A stretch of DNA of 33,821 nt from Thermoflexia bacterium (GTDB lineage: Bacteria > Chloroflexota > Anaerolineae > B4-G1). Under the pieces are notes generated by a model that searched no databases, was not told where the DNA came from, and saw nothing but the letters and a program-made list of their open reading frames with translations. The stretch covers positions 1-33,821 of the forward strand of contig DUEK01000158.1 in NCBI GenBank assembly GCA_011192155.1, written 5' to 3'. Shown one piece after another: positions 15,032 to 22,586 of this stretch (the stretch's first letter is position 1; the number at the start of each line of letters is the position of its first letter). Position numbers and translations under genes: made by a program.

Positions 15032-15475
15032 TTACTCCTTTTCTTCCAACTCACTGATCTTGGCCACGCGCCGGGCGTGGCGGCCTCCGAGGAACTCGCC
15101 GTCGAGAAAAGTCTGCACGATGTCCAGCGCCAGACCGAGGCCGAGCACTCGTCCGCCCAAGCACAAAATGTTGGCGTCGTTATCCTGGCGGCTCATACGG
15201 GCCATATAGCGATTGGTGCACACGGCGGCGCGAGCGCCGTCTATTTTATTGGCGGCGAGGCTCATACCGATCCCCGTGCCGCAGATGAGGATGCCGCGCT
15301 CAAACTCTCCGGCGGCCACGGCGCGGGCCACAGGGGCGGCGATGTCGGGGTAGTCTACGGATTCTGTGCTGTGCGTACCAAAATCCTGCACCCGATGGCC
15401 CTGGGTGATGAGGCGCTCGACGATGTACTGCTTCAGTTCATATCCGCCTTGATCGGCGCCGATGACAATGCGCAT
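15032..15475 (-). CDS. rpiB: RpiB/LacAB-family sugar-phosphate isomerase
   Basis: RpiB interconverts ribose 5-phosphate and ribulose 5-phosphate. The start at ATG 15475 is set by a well-spaced AAGGAG; an in-frame GTG 3 codons earlier overlaps that site. The protein is 147 aa, the usual length. Seen: catalytic Cys65 in ILICGTGIGMSLAANK, and GGRHARRV with His133. Two positions usually His are changed: DHxG reads DQGG (Gln9), and the R-x-H-N motif carrying the ring-opening His (His99 in E. coli) reads RQDN (Asp98). This may mark a different substrate or a subfamily with another ring-opening mechanism. It lies 38 nt after phoU and 4 nt before the LiaI/LiaF-like gene. Identity to the family is firm; ribose-5-phosphate activity is less sure. 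Confidence 0.85.
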   Translation of the reverse strand: MRIVIGADQGGYELKQYIVERLITQGHRVQDFGTHSTESVDYPDIAAPVARAVAAGEFERGILICGTGIGMSLAANKIDGARAAVCTNRYMARMSRQDNDANILCLGGRVLGLGLALDIVQTFLDGEFLGGRHARRVAKISELEEKE

Positions 15476-15513
15476 TGGATTCACTCCTTACTTGCACACT
15501 TGTATCTTGCGTC

Positions 15514-16176
15514 TTAAAAGCTGAGTTCCTGAAATTCGCCGGTGGTCATAAATATGACTCGCTCACAAATGTTTGTCACGCGGTCGGCGATGCGCTCTAG
15601 CTTGTGCGCCACCCAGAGCAGGTGAGTGGCCCGCGCGATGTTTTTTGGATCTTCCAGCATATAGGTCAGCAACTCTCGATAGATCTGGTCGTACAACTGG
15701 TCAATCTCCGCATCTCGCTTGGCCGTTTCTATCGCCAGATCAGGGTCTTTTTTGAAATATGCTTCCAGGCTGGCGCGGATCATCTCCTGGTCAATTTTGG
15801 TCATACGGGGGATGTCAATCAGCGGCTTGAGGTGCGGTTTGTCGGCCAATCGAATGGCAAGCTCGGCGATGCCGCTGGCGTAATCTCCCATGCGCTCCAA
15901 TTCGGTAACGATGTGAATCGCGGCGACGATGGCGCGCAGGTCTCCGGCCGTTGGCTGTTGGGTGGCGATCAACCTCAGACATTCTTCCTCAAGATCGTAC
16001 CGCTCGTCGTTGATCTCCTCATCTCCGGCGATCACCTGGCGGGCCAACTCCTCGTCTTGATCTTTGAGCGCCTGGACAGCCAATCCGACAGCGGCTTCCG
16101 CTATTTCTCCCAGATGTAGGATGTTGTCGCGCAAGTCCTTCAACTTTTGATCAAATGTCTCCCTGGCTTTGCTCAT
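15514..16176 (-). CDS. phoU: PhoU, phosphate transport regulator
   Basis: A 220-residue all-helical protein with two PhoU repeats (residues ~5-100 and ~115-205). Each carries the metal-binding E-x3-D signature: TELERMGDYASGIAE and HKLERIADRVTNICE. PhoU binds PstB and the phosphate-sensing kinase to restrain phosphate uptake and signalling when phosphate is plentiful. The ribosome site gggaggataagag precedes ATG 16176. It lies 38 nt after pstB on the same strand, opposite the divergent pstSCA operon. No PhoR/PhoB genes are in the window. Confidence 0.95.
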   Translation of the reverse strand: MSKARETFDQKLKDLRDNILHLGEIAEAAVGLAVQALKDQDEELARQVIAGDEEINDERYDLEEECLRLIATQQPTAGDLRAIVAAIHIVTELERMGDYASGIAELAIRLADKPHLKPLIDIPRMTKIDQEMIRASLEAYFKKDPDLAIETAKRDAEIDQLYDQIYRELLTYMLEDPKNIARATHLLWVAHKLERIADRVTNICERVIFMTTGEFQELSF

Positions 16177-16214
16177 TCTCTTATCCTCCCATATAGATCA
16201 ATCGCGGACGCGAA

Positions 16215-16976
16215 TCAACCCATCCGTCCGGTGACGTAATCCTCGGTCAGCTTTTGCGCTGGGCGGGTAAAAATTTTACCCGTCTCGTCGTACTCAACCA
16301 GGTCGCCCAGCCAAAAGAAGCCAGTACAATCAGAGACGCGGGCCGCCTGCTGCATGTTGTGAGTGACGATGATAATAGTGTAATGCTGGCGCAATTTGCG
16401 CATCAGTTCCTCGATCTGTAACGTGGCGGCAGGGTCCAACGCCGAGCACGGCTCGTCCATCAGGATGATTTCCGGCTCGACGGCCAGCACGCGCGCGATA
16501 CACAAGCGCTGCTGCTCGCCGGCCGAAAGGTCGAGCGCGGAACCATTGAGCTTGCCTTTGACATCATCCCACAACGCCGCCGATCGCAGACTTTGCTCCA
16601 CCAAGTCGTCCAGCGCGCCGGAGTGGGCCAAACCCAGCACGCGCGGCCCAAAGGCGACGTTATCGTAGATGGACTGAGGAAATGGGTTGGGCCGCTGGAA
16701 AACCATCCCCACCCGCTGCCGCAGTTCGACCACATCCACGTCCGGCGCGTAAATGTTCCGGCCATCGAGCAAAATTTCCCCCCCGATACGCGCGCCAGGG
16801 ATGGTGTCGTTCATGCGGTTGATGCAGCGCAGAAAGGTAGACTTGCCGCATCCAGAAGGCCCGATGAGGGCGGTGATATGCCGCTCTTCGATGCGCATTG
16901 AAATGCTGTGCAAGGCCTCAAAATCATCATAGTAGAATCGTAGGTTGCGAATTTCGATTTTGTCCATCGTTAGCAT
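16215..16976 (-). CDS. pstB: PstB, phosphate ABC transporter ATPase (copy 1)
   Basis: Hydrolyses ATP to drive phosphate import through PstC/PstA. All motifs are present: Walker [11 protein letters not shown]-loop [14 protein letters not shown], signature LSAGEQQR (usually LSGGQQQR), Walker B IILMDEP, D-loop SALD, H-loop [13 protein letters not shown]. The end [11 protein letters not shown] is typical of PstB. The start is uncertain: ATG 16976 or ATG 16967 both give a normal length of about 250 aa; an upstream ATG at 17003 would overlap the divergent pstS promoter region. Followed by phoU. It is separated from pstSCA, which has its own second PstB, an unusual split arrangement. Confidence 0.93.
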   Translation of the reverse strand: MLTMDKIEIRNLRFYYDDFEALHSISMRIEERHITALIGPSGCGKSTFLRCINRMNDTIPGARIGGEILLDGRNIYAPDVDVVELRQRVGMVFQRPNPFPQSIYDNVAFGPRVLGLAHSGALDDLVEQSLRSAALWDDVKGKLNGSALDLSAGEQQRLCIARVLAVEPEIILMDEPCSALDPAATLQIEELMRKLRQHYTIIIVTHNMQQAARVSDCTGFFWLGDLVEYDETGKIFTRPAQKLTEDYVTGRMG

Positions 16977-17010
16977 TTTACCCCAAGCTGCCTGAGTGGG
17001 CAAGTATTGA

Positions 17011-17039
17011 TTGACCGTCCGGGCCGCTGGTGTTATAAT
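17011..17039 (+). promoter_or_regulatory. pstS promoter (TTGACC-17-TATAAT)
   Basis: TTGACC (17011-17016), a 17 nt spacer and perfect TATAAT (17034-17039). The -10 ends only 9 nt before the pstS ATG and no ribosome site is present, so transcription would begin about 2-4 nt before the ATG. No recognisable Pho box was seen. Confidence 0.8.
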
Positions 17040-17048
17040 CTAAACAGT

Positions 17049-17927
17049 ATGCACAAACCCATTGCTGTCTCCATTCTGTTCATTCTACTCATTGTGCTCG
17101 CCGCCTGCCGCCCGGCCGCAGGAGAGGCGGGGGAAGCGGGCGTCGCCATCCAGAACGTCGGCTCCGACACCATCGTCAACCTGGCGCTGGCCTGGGCAGA
17201 GACATATCAAACGCAAAACCCTGACGCGCGCATCGCCGTGACCGGCGGCGGTTCCGGCACCGGCATCGCTGGTTTGATCAATGGCACAGTGAATATCGCC
17301 AATGCTTCCCGCCAGATGAAGGCGGAGGAGATGGAGGCGGCCGAGGAGAACGGCATCACGCCGGTCGAGCACGTCATCGCCCGCGACGCTATTGCCGTCA
17401 TCGTACATCCTTCCAACCCGGTGGATAATCTCACACTCCCGCAGCTCTCAGATATATTCAGCGGACGCATCACCAATTGGTCAGAGATAGGGGGAGAGGA
17501 TCGGCCTATCGTGCTCCTCTCGCGCGAGTCGAACTCTGGCACGCACGTTTACTTCCTGGAGCAGGTCGTGCGGTTGGGAGACAAACACGCCTCGATACTT
17601 TTCTCGCCGGATACGCTGTTGATGCCCTCGTCGGAGGGGATCAGCGCCGAGGTGCGCCAGAACCCCAACAGCATCGGCTACGACGGGCTGGGTTACGTCA
17701 CTCCCGATCAAAAGACCATCGCCGTCGCCGCGGATGCCGGCGGGCCGTTCGTGCCGCCGAGCATTGAGACGGTCAACAGCGGGGCTTATCCCATCGCGCG
17801 CGATCTTTATATGTACACCAATGGAGAGCCGCAGGGGGCTATCGCCGAATATCTGAACTGGATCCGCTCAACCGAGGGGCAAAAGATTGTGGGGGAGTTG
17901 GGGTTCGTGCCGCTGGAGGTAGAATAG
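17049..17927 (+). CDS. pstS: PstS, phosphate-binding lipoprotein
   Basis: Binds phosphate outside the membrane and passes it to PstCA. ATG 17049 starts a lipoprotein signal (MHKPIAVSILFILLIVLAAC, lipobox LAAC with Cys20). The mature part is a two-lobed phosphate-binding protein with family motifs NVGSDTIVNLALAW, GGGSGTGIAGLINGTVNIANASR (phosphate-contacting loop), ITNWSEIGG and LSRESNSGTHVYF. At 292 aa it is near the usual length. The promoter ends 9 nt upstream and there is no ribosome site, suggesting a leaderless mRNA. First gene of pstS-pstC-pstA-pstB2-unknown; pstC begins directly at its stop (TAGATG). Confidence 0.95.
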   Translation: MHKPIAVSILFILLIVLAACRPAAGEAGEAGVAIQNVGSDTIVNLALAWAETYQTQNPDARIAVTGGGSGTGIAGLINGTVNIANASRQMKAEEMEAAEENGITPVEHVIARDAIAVIVHPSNPVDNLTLPQLSDIFSGRITNWSEIGGEDRPIVLLSRESNSGTHVYFLEQVVRLGDKHASILFSPDTLLMPSSEGISAEVRQNPNSIGYDGLGYVTPDQKTIAVAADAGGPFVPPSIETVNSGAYPIARDLYMYTNGEPQGAIAEYLNWIRSTEGQKIVGELGFVPLEVE

Positions 17928-18818
17928 ATGAAGAACTCGTTCTACGAAACCCTCATCGAGCGGCTGATCCGCGTGACCGGCGTGCTGGTCATTCTCTTCC
18001 TGGCGCTGATCTTTTTGTTCCTGTTGCGTGAGGGCGGCGCGACGTTTTTCGAGGCGTCGTTGCGCGATCTGCTCCGCACCCGCTGGTATCCCAACGAGGA
18101 GCAATTTGGCCTCCTGCCGCTGGTGCTGGGATCGCTTATGGTGACGCTGGGGGCGGCGGTCGTCAGTTTGCCATTGGGTTTACTGACGGCGGTCTTTATC
18201 GCCGAAGTGGCCCCCCGCTGGGTGCGCGAGATTCTCAAGCCTTTCATTGAAGTGCTGGCCGGGATACCGTCTGTGGTGCTGGGTTTTTTGGGAATGTTGG
18301 TGATCTCGCCATTGATCCGCGAACACCTGGGCGCTCCGACCGGCCTGACGGCGCTATCCGGCTCGGTGATGCTGGGCTACATGGCGCTGCCCACCATCAT
18401 CAGCGTGGCCGAGGACGCGCTGGATGCCGTGCCCAAGTCGTACCGCGATGCGGCGCTGGCGCTGGGGGCCACTCGCTGGCAGACCATCTGGCGCGTGACG
18501 GTGCCGGCGGCCCGCTCGGGCATCCTCACGGCGATGATGTTGGGCATAGGGCGCGCCATCGGGGAGACGATGGCGGTGATGATGGTCACGGGCAACGCGG
18601 CCCGTATGCCGCTCACGCTCAACTCGTTCCTCATGCCGGTGCGCACGATGACGGCCACCATCGCCGCCGAGATGGGCGAGGTGGCCCAAGGGAGCACTCA
18701 CTATCACGTCCTGTTCGCCATTGGCCTGGTGCTGTTTCTCGTCACCTTTCTCATCAACCTGATCGCAGCGTGGACGATTTTCCGGCAGGGGAAGCGGTAC
18801 GGACGATTATTGTCATAG
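17928..18818 (+). CDS. pstC: PstC, phosphate ABC transporter permease
   Basis: 296 residues with an N-terminal helix (VTGVLVILFLALIFLFLLREG) and a five-helix BPD_transp_1 core from about residue 65. The ATPase-contact loop (EAA-like) is DAVPKSYRDAALALGATRWQTIWRVTVPAA, typical of PstC. AEVAPRWVREILKPFIEVLAGIPSVVLGF is the family loop before it. ATG follows the pstS stop without a gap, so translation is coupled. Works as a heterodimer with PstA in the cytoplasmic membrane. Confidence 0.95.
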   Translation: MKNSFYETLIERLIRVTGVLVILFLALIFLFLLREGGATFFEASLRDLLRTRWYPNEEQFGLLPLVLGSLMVTLGAAVVSLPLGLLTAVFIAEVAPRWVREILKPFIEVLAGIPSVVLGFLGMLVISPLIREHLGAPTGLTALSGSVMLGYMALPTIISVAEDALDAVPKSYRDAALALGATRWQTIWRVTVPAARSGILTAMMLGIGRAIGETMAVMMVTGNAARMPLTLNSFLMPVRTMTATIAAEMGEVAQGSTHYHVLFAIGLVLFLVTFLINLIAAWTIFRQGKRYGRLLS

Positions 18819-18820
18819 CG

Positions 18821-19672
18821 ATGAAGATATCAAGACAGATCCGCCAACAACTCGGTTTTGCTTTACTAGGCATAACTACCGTCATAGTCGTGCTGCCTAT
18901 CCTGCTGCTGGTGGGATACATCGTCGCCCAGGGCGCGTCCGCTATCTCGTGGGACTTTATCGCGGCGATGCCGCGCGACGGGATGCGGGCCGGCGGCCTC
19001 TGGCCGGCCATCGTCGGCACGCTGCTCCTGACGTTGGGCACCGCTGTCTTTGCCGTGCCGGTCGGTGTAGCGGTGGCGGTCTACCTGGCAGAGTACGCTC
19101 AGGACACACTGCTCACTCGCATCATCCGGCTGGCCATCGTCAACCTGGCCGGAGTGCCTTCGGTGGTCTATGGGCTCTTTGGCCTGGGGTTATTCGTTAT
19201 CTTTCTCCAATTTGGCGCCTCAATCCTGGCCGGGTCGCTGACGCTGGCGATCATGACCCTGCCCGTCATCATCAGCACGGCCGAGGAGGCGCTGCGGGCG
19301 GTGCCTCAATCCTTCCGCATCGTGAGCCTTTCACTGGGGGGTACCAAGTGGCAGACCGTCCGGCGTGTCGTGCTGCCACAGGCGCTACCGGGCGTCCTTA
19401 CCGGCGTGATTTTGGGATTGGAGCGGGCCGCCGGAGAGACCGCACCGATTCTTTTCACCGTCGCGGCCTTTTTCCTGCCGCGCCTGCCCCAATCCATTTT
19501 TGACCAGACGATGGCGCTGCCGTACCACCTGTTCGTCATCAGTACTCAGGTACCGGGAATGCCGGTGCGCATCCAGTACGGCACGGCGCTGGTGCTCTTG
19601 ATTTTTGTGCTATCCATGAACATTGTGGCGGCTATAACGCGCAGTCGCTTTCGCGCCAAACGGCAGTGGTGA
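18821..19672 (+). CDS. pstA: PstA, phosphate ABC transporter permease
   Basis: 283 residues from ATG 18821, 2 nt after pstC. Six hydrophobic helices; the conserved AEYAQDTLLTRIIRLAIVNLAGVPSVVYGLFGL region and EAA loop ALRAVPQSFRIVSLSLGGTKWQTVRRVVLPQALPG identify PstA. GLERAAGETAPILFTVAAFFLP is also characteristic. Partner of PstC in the membrane channel. The following gene, a second PstB, begins within an octamer tandem array just after the stop. Confidence 0.95.
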   Translation: MKISRQIRQQLGFALLGITTVIVVLPILLLVGYIVAQGASAISWDFIAAMPRDGMRAGGLWPAIVGTLLLTLGTAVFAVPVGVAVAVYLAEYAQDTLLTRIIRLAIVNLAGVPSVVYGLFGLGLFVIFLQFGASILAGSLTLAIMTLPVIISTAEEALRAVPQSFRIVSLSLGGTKWQTVRRVVLPQALPGVLTGVILGLERAAGETAPILFTVAAFFLPRLPQSIFDQTMALPYHLFVISTQVPGMPVRIQYGTALVLLIFVLSMNIVAAITRSRFRAKRQW

Positions 19673-19674
19673 GG

Positions 19675-19722
19675 CGAATGGACGAATGGGCGAATGAACG
19701 AATTTACGAATGAGCGAATGAC
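19675..19722 (+). repeat. Six octamer repeats (CGAATGNN) spanning the pstB2 start
   Basis: CGAATGGA, CGAATGGG, CGAATGAA, CGAATTTA, CGAATGAG and CGAATGAC follow each other without gaps. ATG occurs in five units; only those at 19694 and 19718 are in the pstB2 frame. Gain or loss of one unit (8 nt) would move the upstream ATGs to another frame. Confidence 0.85.
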
Positions 19723-20476
19723 AGAAAAGTTTTTGTTTGACCAAGTTTCTTATACTTACGAGGACGGGATTCGAGCGCTGCGTGACGTTAACCTATCCAT
19801 CTATCCCAACGAGATCACGACCATCTTTGGGCCGGCGGGCGGGGGCAAGTCAACACTGCTGCGGCTCTTGAACCGGCTCAACGATCTGATACCAGGACGG
19901 CGATTGGAGGGCCGGGTGCTGCTCGATGGAGAGGACATCTACGCATCGGGGGTGGACGTGCACGCGCTGCGCCGTCGCGTGGGGATGGTATTTGCCACGC
20001 CGGTCCCGCTGCCGATGAGCATCCGGCAAAACCTGACCTATGGCCCCGAATTGGCCGGCGCGCGCGATCGCGCCAGGCTGGATGAACTGGTCGAGAGCAG
20101 CCTGCGGGCAGCGGCGCTGTGGGACGAAGTGAAGGATCGGTTGGATGAGCCTGGGGCCGCGCTTTCTGGCGGGCAGCAACAGCGACTGTGCCTGGCCCGC
20201 ACATTGGCGCTGGAACCAGAGGCAATCCTGCTCGACGAGCCGACATCGGGGTTGGACCCCATCTCAACGGCCAAGGTCGAGGCCAGCCTGCAAGAACTAA
20301 AGCAGCGCTACACAGTAGTCATCGTCCCTCACAGCGTGCAGCAGGCCGCCCGCGTGGCCGATCATGCGGTCTTTGTGTTGCAGGGAGAGTTGGTCGAGGA
20401 AGGGTCTGGCGAGCAACTGTTCACCAAACCCCGCGACCAGCGTACCGAAGATTACATCACCGGGCGCTTTGGGTAA
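19694..20476 (+). CDS. pstB: PstB-like phosphate ABC transporter ATPase (copy 2), altered Q-loop
   Basis: The second PstB of the window, in the pstSCA operon. Walker A FGPAGGGKST, signature LSGGQQQRL, Walker B ILLDEPTSGLD and H-loop VPHSVQQAARVADH are intact. The Q-loop Gln is replaced by Ala (GMVFATPVPLPMSI, residue 101), whereas copy 1 has Gln. The ending EDYITGRFG is typical of PstB. The start is unclear: in-frame ATGs at 19694 and 19718 both lie inside an octamer array and neither has a ribosome site; homology begins after the second. It may be the main ATPase of this transporter or form a mixed dimer with copy 1 (inferred). Confidence 0.9.
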   Translation: MNEFTNERMTEKFLFDQVSYTYEDGIRALRDVNLSIYPNEITTIFGPAGGGKSTLLRLLNRLNDLIPGRRLEGRVLLDGEDIYASGVDVHALRRRVGMVFATPVPLPMSIRQNLTYGPELAGARDRARLDELVESSLRAAALWDEVKDRLDEPGAALSGGQQQRLCLARTLALEPEAILLDEPTSGLDPISTAKVEASLQELKQRYTVVIVPHSVQQAARVADHAVFVLQGELVEEGSGEQLFTKPRDQRTEDYITGRFG

Positions 20477-20494
20477 TGCCCCTGGAGTCGAGCG

Positions 20495-20908
20495 ATGGAA
20501 TTTTTAATCCTGGAACAGATACGCCAGATGGTAGAAATGGCAGAGCAGGCGCGCAAAACCCTGGGCGACTATGTCGGCTATGAGGTAGCCTACGACTCTA
20601 TCGCTTTGCAGCTTCTGGACGAGTGGATTGAGCGCCATTTACGACAGTTTTCTCAGCCCTCGAAGAAAATGCGCCTGCTGTGGATCAGCTTCCTGGGTGA
20701 AGTATTCCGCCGCCGTCACTGGGGCGAGTGGGTCATCCAAGAACGTGACGCCAAGGGAGGGTTAGCCGTACTCTGCCCCAAGGAGGATGGCGGACGACAT
20801 GTGGTGGATATTTCCGGTCAGGTTAACCGCCGCATCACTCAGGGCATAGCGGCCTCCCTGACCTACTTTTACGCTATCACCAGCATCGAGTTAAAGACAG
20901 CCGAATAA
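20495..20908 (+). CDS. Unknown protein, last gene of the pst operon
   Basis: 137 residues, no signal peptide or membrane segment. The N-terminal half looks helical (LEQIRQMVEMAEQARKTLGDYVG). The middle holds a Gly-Glu motif, LLWISFLGEVFRRRHWGEWVIQE, of the type seen in small alpha/beta proteins such as DUF3806-like families, then a strand-rich end. The family is not recognised with confidence. It starts 18 nt after pstB2 and is followed by the operon's terminator, so it is co-transcribed with the phosphate importer. A regulatory or accessory role in phosphate uptake is only guilt by association. Confidence 0.75.
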   Translation: MEFLILEQIRQMVEMAEQARKTLGDYVGYEVAYDSIALQLLDEWIERHLRQFSQPSKKMRLLWISFLGEVFRRRHWGEWVIQERDAKGGLAVLCPKEDGGRHVVDISGQVNRRITQGIAASLTYFYAITSIELKTAE

Positions 20909-20934
20909 CACCATCCACAGGTCTAGATCACGCG

Positions 20935-20970
20935 AGAGGGCCGGCCTCGGTTGGAAGCCAGCCCTCTTTT
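20935..20970 (+). terminator. Rho-independent terminator of the pst operon
   Basis: AGAGGGC-c-GGC (20935-20945) pairs with GCC-a-GCCCTCT (20957-20967) around an 11 nt loop, with one mismatch, followed by TTTT. It lies 27 nt after the last gene, between it and a convergent gene. Confidence 0.85.
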
Positions 20971-21006
20971 AATTGTCGCTCAACACACTCGCGATGGATG
21001 TGTGGA

Positions 21007-21906
21007 TTATTTTTTCTTCTGCGCTCCGACGAACGACTCTAACATGCCGGTGAACTCCATCGGAAAGACGAACTTGGTCGCCGGGCTGGCCCCCAATTGC
21101 TTTAGCGTCTCAAAGTATTGCAGCGTCATCGTGTTGGGACCTACCTGGCTCGCCGCTTCCCAGATCTCTTTCAGCGCCACGCCAAAGCCCTCGGCCCGCA
21201 AGGCCTGCGCCGCCCGCTGCCCTTCGGCCTCTAGAATTGAGGACTGCTTTTCGCCTTCGGCTCGTAGGATGTTGGCCTGCTTGTCGCCCTCAGCAACCAT
21301 AATTGAGGACTCGCGCTTGCCGTCGGCCTCTGTCACCATGGCGCGCCGGTTCCGCTCCGCCGTCATCTGCCGGTTCATAGCATCCTGAACCTCGCGCGGC
21401 ATTTCGATCTCGCGGATCTCTACCGCCGTCACCTTGACGCCCCAGCGTTCGGTGATCTCGTCCAGTTTGACCCGCAACACCTGGTTGATGTGCTCCCGCT
21501 GGGCCAGCACGTTATCCAGTTCAATGTCGCCGATGATGGCGCGCAGCGTTGTCGTGGCGATGCCCACTGAGGCCCGCGCAAAATCGCCCACCTGCAACAC
21601 GCTCAACTCGGGGTTGACCACCTTCCAGTAGATCAAAAAGTCCACGCCCATAGGCGCGTTATCTTTGGTGATGCAGATTTGGTGCGGTATCTCTAAAAAC
21701 TGCTCGCGCTGATCTACCTTGATGGGTGAATCAACGAAAGGGATCAAAAGCACCGGCCCTGGGCCTTTCATACCGATGCACCGCCCTAACCGAAAGACCA
21801 CCAAACGCTCGTACTCGCGCACGATGCGGATCATCGAGGTCAGGGCGATCAGCAGGACGAAACCGGCAAAGCCAAGCCCAACGATACTCAAAAACCAATT
21901 GCCCAT
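21007..21906 (-). CDS. SPFH/band-7 protein (slipin type)
   Basis: Slipins are membrane-anchored scaffolds that oligomerise in the cytoplasmic membrane. One N-terminal helix (FLSIVGLGFAGFVLLIALTSM) is followed by the SPFH domain (residues ~27-185: IVREYERLVVFRLGR, GPVLLIPFVDS, VDQREQ) and an Ala/Glu-rich coiled coil (RAMVTEADGKRESSIMVAEG, then AEGEKQSSILEAEGQRAAQA). The length of 299 aa is a little above typical. The ribosome site aggaggtaa lies in the last codons of the upstream nfeD-type gene; slipin and NfeD-type genes are usually neighbours and their products are thought to interact. Confidence 0.92.
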   Translation of the reverse strand: MGNWFLSIVGLGFAGFVLLIALTSMIRIVREYERLVVFRLGRCIGMKGPGPVLLIPFVDSPIKVDQREQFLEIPHQICITKDNAPMGVDFLIYWKVVNPELSVLQVGDFARASVGIATTTLRAIIGDIELDNVLAQREHINQVLRVKLDEITERWGVKVTAVEIREIEMPREVQDAMNRQMTAERNRRAMVTEADGKRESSIMVAEGDKQANILRAEGEKQSSILEAEGQRAAQALRAEGFGVALKEIWEAASQVGPNTMTLQYFETLKQLGASPATKFVFPMEFTGMLESFVGAQKKK

Positions 21907-21910
21907 CTCA

Positions 21911-22546
21911 TTACCTCCTCTGTTGAGTTGAACCTACGCGCACCACGCGCACTGTAAGCCCTTCCAGGGCCACGATCTCCACCTCCGCGCCCGCGCCAAT
22001 AGGCTCGTCGGCGATAGCCGTCCACAATTCGCTCTGTGCCTGAACAGTTCCCACGGGATCAATGGCCGCAGTGACCACGCCTCTCTCGCCTATGAGCGTC
22101 TCTGTGGACACCTTGGCTTGCAGGCGACCGGCGCGTATGACGGCGGAGAGAGCCACGCCAGAAAAGCCAAGCGAGGCCAGCACCACGCCCCCGATCAGCC
22201 AGGGCGAAATCCGCAGCGCGCCCTCGGCCGGGGGAAAGATAAACACCGACCCCAACACCAGCGCCACCAGCGCGCCCACCGTCAGCGCCACGCTCTGCAC
22301 TTTGAGGTCTATGATAAACACGACGCCCGCGACCAGGATCAGGACCACGCCCACCACGTTGACCGGTAACTGCGTCAACCCCGCGACCGCCAACACCAGG
22401 CACAATATCGCCGCGACCTCCATCAGCCCGGTACCGGGCACGTAGAATGCCGCTGCCGTCGCCCACAGCCCGACGATGAGCAGCACGTAAACTATGTTAG
22501 GGTTGGTCAATAACGACCACAGTGCTTGTGTCAGTTCGCTGTCCAT
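21911..22546 (-). CDS. NfeD-family membrane protein (no protease domain)
   Basis: 211 residues: several hydrophobic helices (YVLLIVGLWATAAAFYVPG, VVGVVLILVAGVVFIIDL, ALTVGALVALVLGSVFIFP, PWLIGGVVLASLGFSGVAL) then a soluble OB-fold domain (about 150-208: LIGERGVVTAAIDPVGTVQA...VEIVALEGLTVRVVRV). The ClpP-like protease domain of long NfeD proteins is absent, so it is a short-form protein, though with more helices than the shortest forms. Overlaps the control region of the slipin gene and is co-transcribed with it. The pair is thought to organise membrane domains; the exact role is unknown. Confidence 0.88.
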   Translation of the reverse strand: MDSELTQALWSLLTNPNIVYVLLIVGLWATAAAFYVPGTGLMEVAAILCLVLAVAGLTQLPVNVVGVVLILVAGVVFIIDLKVQSVALTVGALVALVLGSVFIFPPAEGALRISPWLIGGVVLASLGFSGVALSAVIRAGRLQAKVSTETLIGERGVVTAAIDPVGTVQAQSELWTAIADEPIGAGAEVEIVALEGLTVRVVRVGSTQQRR

Positions 22547-22586
22547 TTGGCAGATAAAGAAATCAGTGAACCAGGTTGTACCAACA

